NCBI GenBank assembly: GCA_963974125.1
Contig: CAXBCH010000010.1
Location: 44,588-108,587 of the forward strand
From: Haliea sp963974125
Lineage (GTDB): Bacteria; Pseudomonadota; Gammaproteobacteria; Pseudomonadales; Halieaceae
Length of the DNA stretch: 64,000 nucleotides
Direction: 5' to 3'
The position numbers and the translations under genes were made by a program. Below, one piece after another: positions 60,947 through 64,000 of this stretch. Numbering within the stretch: the first letter of the stretch is position 1; every line of letters starts with the position of its first letter. Below the pieces are notes generated by a model. It was not told the DNA's origin, did not search any database, and saw nothing but the letters and a program-made list of their open reading frames with translations.

Positions 60947-62290
60947 ATGTATCCCGTGATCAACCTGATGCTGTTTCTCGCCCTGTGCGTAGTGCTGTTC
61001 CACCTGCGCCAGCGCGGCTGGAAACTGTCGCGGCAGATCCTCGCAGGACTGGCGGTCGGTGTTGGCTATGGGCTGGGGCTGCAGCTCGCTTACGGTGTGG
61101 AGGCTGCTGCGGTGACAGAAACGCTGGCGTGGACCGGTATTGTCGGCAGTGGCTACATCAGCCTGTTGCGCATGATCATCATGCCGCTGGTGCTGGTAAT
61201 GATGGTGGCGGCAGTACTGAAAATGCGTGAGGTAGCAGATCTCGGCCGCATCGGGGGTTCTGTGGTCGGGATATTGATCGCCACTACCATGGTCGCGGCG
61301 CTGGTGGGTATCCTGGTCACCAGCGCTTTTGGCCTTACCGCCGACAGCATCACCCAGGGCGCTCGTGAACTGGCGTCAGCCGAGGCGCTGGCCCAGCGCT
61401 ACGAAACCGTCTCCGGTCTCAGCCTGCCCGAGGTGCTGGTGCGCTTCGTGCCCGCGAACATTTTCCACGACCTCACCGAGGCCCGCCCCACTTCGATCAT
61501 CGCGGTGGTGCTGTTTGGCATCCTCTTTGGCATTGCTGCACTGGGTGTTGCCCGGGACAACCCCGCCCGTGGAGCACAGATCGAGGCCTTTGTGGAAACC
61601 ACGCGCCTGATTGTGATGCGGCTGGTGCATATTGTCATGGCGCTCACCCCCTACGGCATCCTGGCGCTGATTGCCGGCGTGGTGGCGAGCTCGGATGCAG
61701 GGGATATTGCTACCCTGTTGTCGTTCGTGGTCGCCTCCTACCTGGCGATTGCCATCATGTTTGCGGTCCACGCTGGCCTGCTCCTGCTGCACGGAGTCGG
61801 CCTGCCCACGTATTTTCGCGCGGTGTGGCCGGTACTGGCTTTTGCCTTTACCTCGCGCAGTTCGGCGGCGACCATTCCGCTCAACGTGGAGACCCAGGTC
61901 GAGTCGCTGCGGGTGGCAACGCCCATCGCCAGCCTCTCGGCCACTCTGGGCGCGACCATTGGCCAGAATGGCTGCGCCGGGATCTACCCCGCCATGCTGG
62001 CGGTGATGATCGCGCCGTCCATGGGGCTGGACCCGCTGGCGCTGGATTTCATGGCGGGATTGATCGGCGTCATCGCCATCAGCTCTTTTGGCGTGGCCGG
62101 TGTCGGCGGTGGGGCGACCTTCGCGGCCCTCATTGTGCTGCCGGCCATGGGGTTTCCAGTGACGGTGGCCGCAGTGCTGATCTCCATAGAGCCGCTGATC
62201 GACATGGCGCGCACCGCGCTTAACGTCAACGGTTCCATGACCGCCGGTGTGCTGACCCAGCGCTGGCTGGGCGCCAGTATTGCGAAGTGA
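60947..62290 (+). CDS. tcyP: Dicarboxylate/amino-acid:cation symporter, TcyP (cystine)-like
   Basis: The 447-residue membrane protein belongs to the DAACS family. RSSAATIPLNVETQ and GATIGQNGCAGIYPAMLAVM are the substrate- and ion-binding hairpin regions and look most like the L-cystine carriers TcyP/YdjN. SLLRMIIMPLVLVMM is a family signature. The start is ATG 60947 with GGAG nine bases before. Cystine uptake would fit the presence of cysB and a D-cysteine desulfhydrase-like gene in the window. Confidence 0.85.
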   Translation: MYPVINLMLFLALCVVLFHLRQRGWKLSRQILAGLAVGVGYGLGLQLAYGVEAAAVTETLAWTGIVGSGYISLLRMIIMPLVLVMMVAAVLKMREVADLGRIGGSVVGILIATTMVAALVGILVTSAFGLTADSITQGARELASAEALAQRYETVSGLSLPEVLVRFVPANIFHDLTEARPTSIIAVVLFGILFGIAALGVARDNPARGAQIEAFVETTRLIVMRLVHIVMALTPYGILALIAGVVASSDAGDIATLLSFVVASYLAIAIMFAVHAGLLLLHGVGLPTYFRAVWPVLAFAFTSRSSAATIPLNVETQVESLRVATPIASLSATLGATIGQNGCAGIYPAMLAVMIAPSMGLDPLALDFMAGLIGVIAISSFGVAGVGGGATFAALIVLPAMGFPVTVAAVLISIEPLIDMARTALNVNGSMTAGVLTQRWLGASIAK

Positions 62291-63223
62291 CTATAGCGGT
62301 ACGCTGCGAAATTCGATGTGCGGGGCGCTGTGGCGCCACAGCTCATTGAACAGCTCCAGGTAACGCTCTGCCCGGGCGCGGGAGTCGGGTTCGCAGAACG
62401 CGGCCTTGTCCGCCTCTGCCGGCTTGCAGAGCACGCCGCTGCGATCCTTGATTACCAGGGTTTCCCCTTTCCAGTCCGGGTGCTCGTTCAACTGTTGCAG
62501 CAGTATCGACGAAGGCAGGCGGCGCGCCAGGGCCAGCAGGCGGTGACCGCGCTGCACCATGGGCCGGTAGTCACTGACCAGGATCCGAACCCGGGATTGG
62601 CGCGAGCGCCTGGCCAGCGCGCTGAGGGCCTCGGCGAGGCCCCGGACGTCAAATACCCGGTGGTCCAGGTCGGGGCTGAGAATGCAGATTTCCCGGGAGG
62701 CGTCAGTCGCCAGGGCCGTCGCCCAATCGGCAAAGGGCTGCGGGTACTCAATGCCGCTGGTGTAGACCCTGCCCAGGCGGGGCTGTAGCTGCTGGCGCAT
62801 GGCGATATGGGCGATGCCCGCTTCCGCGAAGGGCTCGCCTTCAGGCTCGAAGCCGGCGCGGCGGTAGAAGTCGGCAGCGTGCTGCTGTGCGTGCAGGTAG
62901 ACCTCGTTCAAACCCTGTTCGCGGGCGGCGTCGACCAGTGCCTGCAAAACCGCTGCGCCATAGCCATGGCCGCGGTGTGACGCCAGCACGGCCATGCGCC
63001 CGATCTTGCCCTCGGGCAGCAGGCGCCCACAGGCGATGGGAACGCCGTCCAGGGTCCCAACAACGTGCAGGGCATCCTCGTCGCGGCCGTCCCACTCGAT
63101 TTCCCGCGGTACCTGCTGCTCGACAATGAATACCTGCTCCCGCAGCGCGCGCAAAATTTCCCGGTCCTGTGACCAGTCGGCGATGCGCAGTTGCAATGGA
63201 GATCTGGAAGCTGAGGACGTCAT
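62291..63223 (-). CDS. GNAT acetyltransferase fused to a C-terminal domain of unknown function
   Basis: The first 145 residues are a GNAT domain: REIEWDGRDEDALHVVG, then RMAVLASHRGHGYGAAVLQA, which contains the acetyl-CoA loop, and AADFYRRAGFEPEGEPFAEA. The remaining 165 residues form a separate alpha/beta region (ICILSPDLDHRVFDVRGLAE, VRILVSDYRPMVQRGHRLL) that resembles a catalytically reduced phospholipase-D-like or DUF7931 domain. The stop abuts that of the convergent symporter gene. The substrate is unknown. Confidence 0.85.
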   Translation of the reverse strand: MTSSASRSPLQLRIADWSQDREILRALREQVFIVEQQVPREIEWDGRDEDALHVVGTLDGVPIACGRLLPEGKIGRMAVLASHRGHGYGAAVLQALVDAAREQGLNEVYLHAQQHAADFYRRAGFEPEGEPFAEAGIAHIAMRQQLQPRLGRVYTSGIEYPQPFADWATALATDASREICILSPDLDHRVFDVRGLAEALSALARRSRQSRVRILVSDYRPMVQRGHRLLALARRLPSSILLQQLNEHPDWKGETLVIKDRSGVLCKPAEADKAAFCEPDSRARAERYLELFNELWRHSAPHIEFRSVPL

Positions 63224-63633
63224 GTTCTTGCTGGTTCTGGCTCACGTGTGGAGATTATAGCCACGGCGACTGTTGCGCGCGAGTTGATCAGTGCTGTCCC
63301 CGTCGCGGGAATGCGTATTTGTGGAGCAGCCTCTTCATCATGTTCCCCGGTTGATTCTGCTGCAGTTGGATTCGGATGCGGGCGAGTGCATGCTCGTCCA
63401 ATACCGTAGTGGGTGTGGCACCACCGGGTTCGGGTGCCGGGCTTGCATCCCAGAAATCGCACGGCGTGCTTGACCCTGGGTGCACTTAAATGATCATAAT
63501 CAACCATGTGCAAATTGGGTCCCAGATCAGACCTAACGCCATCATGGTACTGGATTTCGGGGGAATCTCTGCGGAGATCGCTGCGCCAATACCGTTGATC
63601 AAATAACGACCAAATAATGGAACAGGCGAATAC
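63224..63633. other. 410-bp region without a recognised gene
   Basis: Between the GNAT gene and the restriction-type gene the sequence becomes more AT-rich to the right. A 65-codon minus-strand frame (63485-63288, GTG start) has a mildly protein-like sequence with no family I recognise; it may be a gene remnant. No promoter, tRNA or clear repeat was seen. Confidence 0.5.
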
Positions 63634-64000
63634 GTGAGCAACCCCTTTTTCGAGCACCCGATACTGAATTCGCCCTATGCCTACCCGTCCCAGCACTGGG
63701 AGCTGGACGATCAGGGCCAGCCAACCCAGGCGATTATCGCAAAGCGCCGCCGTGCAGAGTTCATTACCCCAATTCCCAAGCCCCGGAAGCAGAAGGGCAA
63801 AGGCAGTCAGAAGGATCTGCTCTTCGATGAAGGGAGTGGCCTGAGCACAGATTCCCAGCAGTATGACCACACCGCAGTCATCAATGCAGTCCGCCAGGAG
63901 GTGGATAAGTGGCGAGCATTACCCAATCCCATTGACTGGCGGGTGGGTAGTGTCCCCATGAGTGGTGTAAATCTTGACGGTGGGGTGGCGGCCACCGTGG
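63634..64000 (+). pseudogene. N-terminus of a type III-like restriction endonuclease, apparently interrupted
   Basis: From GTG 63634 the frame reads NPFFEHPILNSPYAYPSQHW and then RRRAEFITPIPKPRKQKGKG, GLSTDSQQYDHTAVINAVRQ and KWRALPNPIDW. These resemble the start of BPTD_3080-type restriction endonuclease/helicase subunits. After about residue 103 the likeness stops, just where an IS-end-like sequence begins (63945). The frame stays open to the window edge, so the gene is either broken by an insertion sequence or simply truncated by the edge. Confidence refers to the family call. Confidence 0.6.
63945..64000. mobile_element. Possible end of an IS256-family insertion sequence
   Basis: GGGTAGTGTCCCCATGAGTG followed by GTGTAAATC resembles the terminal inverted repeats of IS256/Mutator-type elements, which often carry GTGTCC and GTGTAAA blocks. 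It begins exactly where the restriction-type gene loses its family pattern. The transposase would lie beyond the right edge, so this cannot be confirmed here. Confidence 0.4.

Overview
The window is GC-rich, densely coded DNA of a gammaproteobacterium. The clues are a CysB-type LysR regulator, ThrH, a free-standing yajC, the PaaZGIJ-ABCDE phenylacetate set, large TonB-dependent receptors, and coenzyme-A-based catabolism of aromatic, lipid-like and propionyl substrates. This profile fits a marine oligotroph of the Halieaceae/Spongiibacteraceae kind; that placement is an inference from gene content. I found one tRNA gene, no rRNA, no CRISPR array and no convincing rho-independent terminator.

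Layout. (1) 1-9862: phenylacetate catabolism. paaZ-G-I-J-A-B-C-D-E run rightward behind one promoter. A fused enoyl-CoA hydratase/3-hydroxyacyl-CoA dehydrogenase is divergent and cut by the left edge; it probably replaces separate PaaF and PaaH. (2) 9867-14183: a PQQ-dependent lipoprotein dehydrogenase (minus), then an N-acyl-D-amino-acid deacylase-type amidohydrolase and an SRPBCC protein (plus). (3) 14209-28089, all minus: an operon of TonB receptor, DUF1214-like protein, SDR, DUF3604 protein and APH-type phosphotransferase; then an arylsulfatase, a regulator with two MarR domains, an MFS transporter and a luciferase-like monooxygenase. The promoters of the receptor operon and of the sulfatase share a 30-bp element (27/30 identical). 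I read this block as a candidate sulfate-ester uptake and degradation locus, and as one of the two best leads. (4) 28271-33761: moaCDE, flavin reductase, Nudix hydrolase, peroxiredoxin, and a two-subunit molybdenum hydroxylase with a Tat signal.

(5) 33794-36293: tRNA-Arg(TCG) and a second TonB receptor of clearly lower GC. (6) 36519-43605: YihY/BrkB membrane protein, then a P450-amidohydrolase-GST-NTF2-GST block facing a convergent acyl-CoA synthetase. (7) 43790-50144: exonuclease III, yajC, D-cysteine desulfhydrase-like enzyme, AGCS symporter, 5'-nucleotidase, cysB, thrH. (8) 50145-50693: a non-coding region with 8-bp tandem repeats and two inverted copies of a 52-bp core. Each core is enclosed in its own long hairpin arms, the arms differing between copies while keeping their pairing; this is the other best lead. 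(9) 50694-62290: pabB (minus), then a propionyl-CoA to succinyl-CoA operon (carboxyltransferase, unusually long biotin carboxylase/carrier, epimerase, mutase, MeaB), a Rieske protein and a cystine-type symporter. (10) 62291-64000: a GNAT fusion protein, then the start of a restriction endonuclease-like gene that seems to be interrupted by an IS256-type end at the right edge.

How it fits together. The paa products (acetyl-CoA and succinyl-CoA), the propionyl-CoA route and the acyl-CoA ligase all feed central metabolism. The receptors, sulfatase, P450 and molybdenum hydroxylase look like substrate-capture and opening steps for larger organic molecules. DcyD, CysB and the cystine-type carrier add a cysteine/sulfur theme on the right half.
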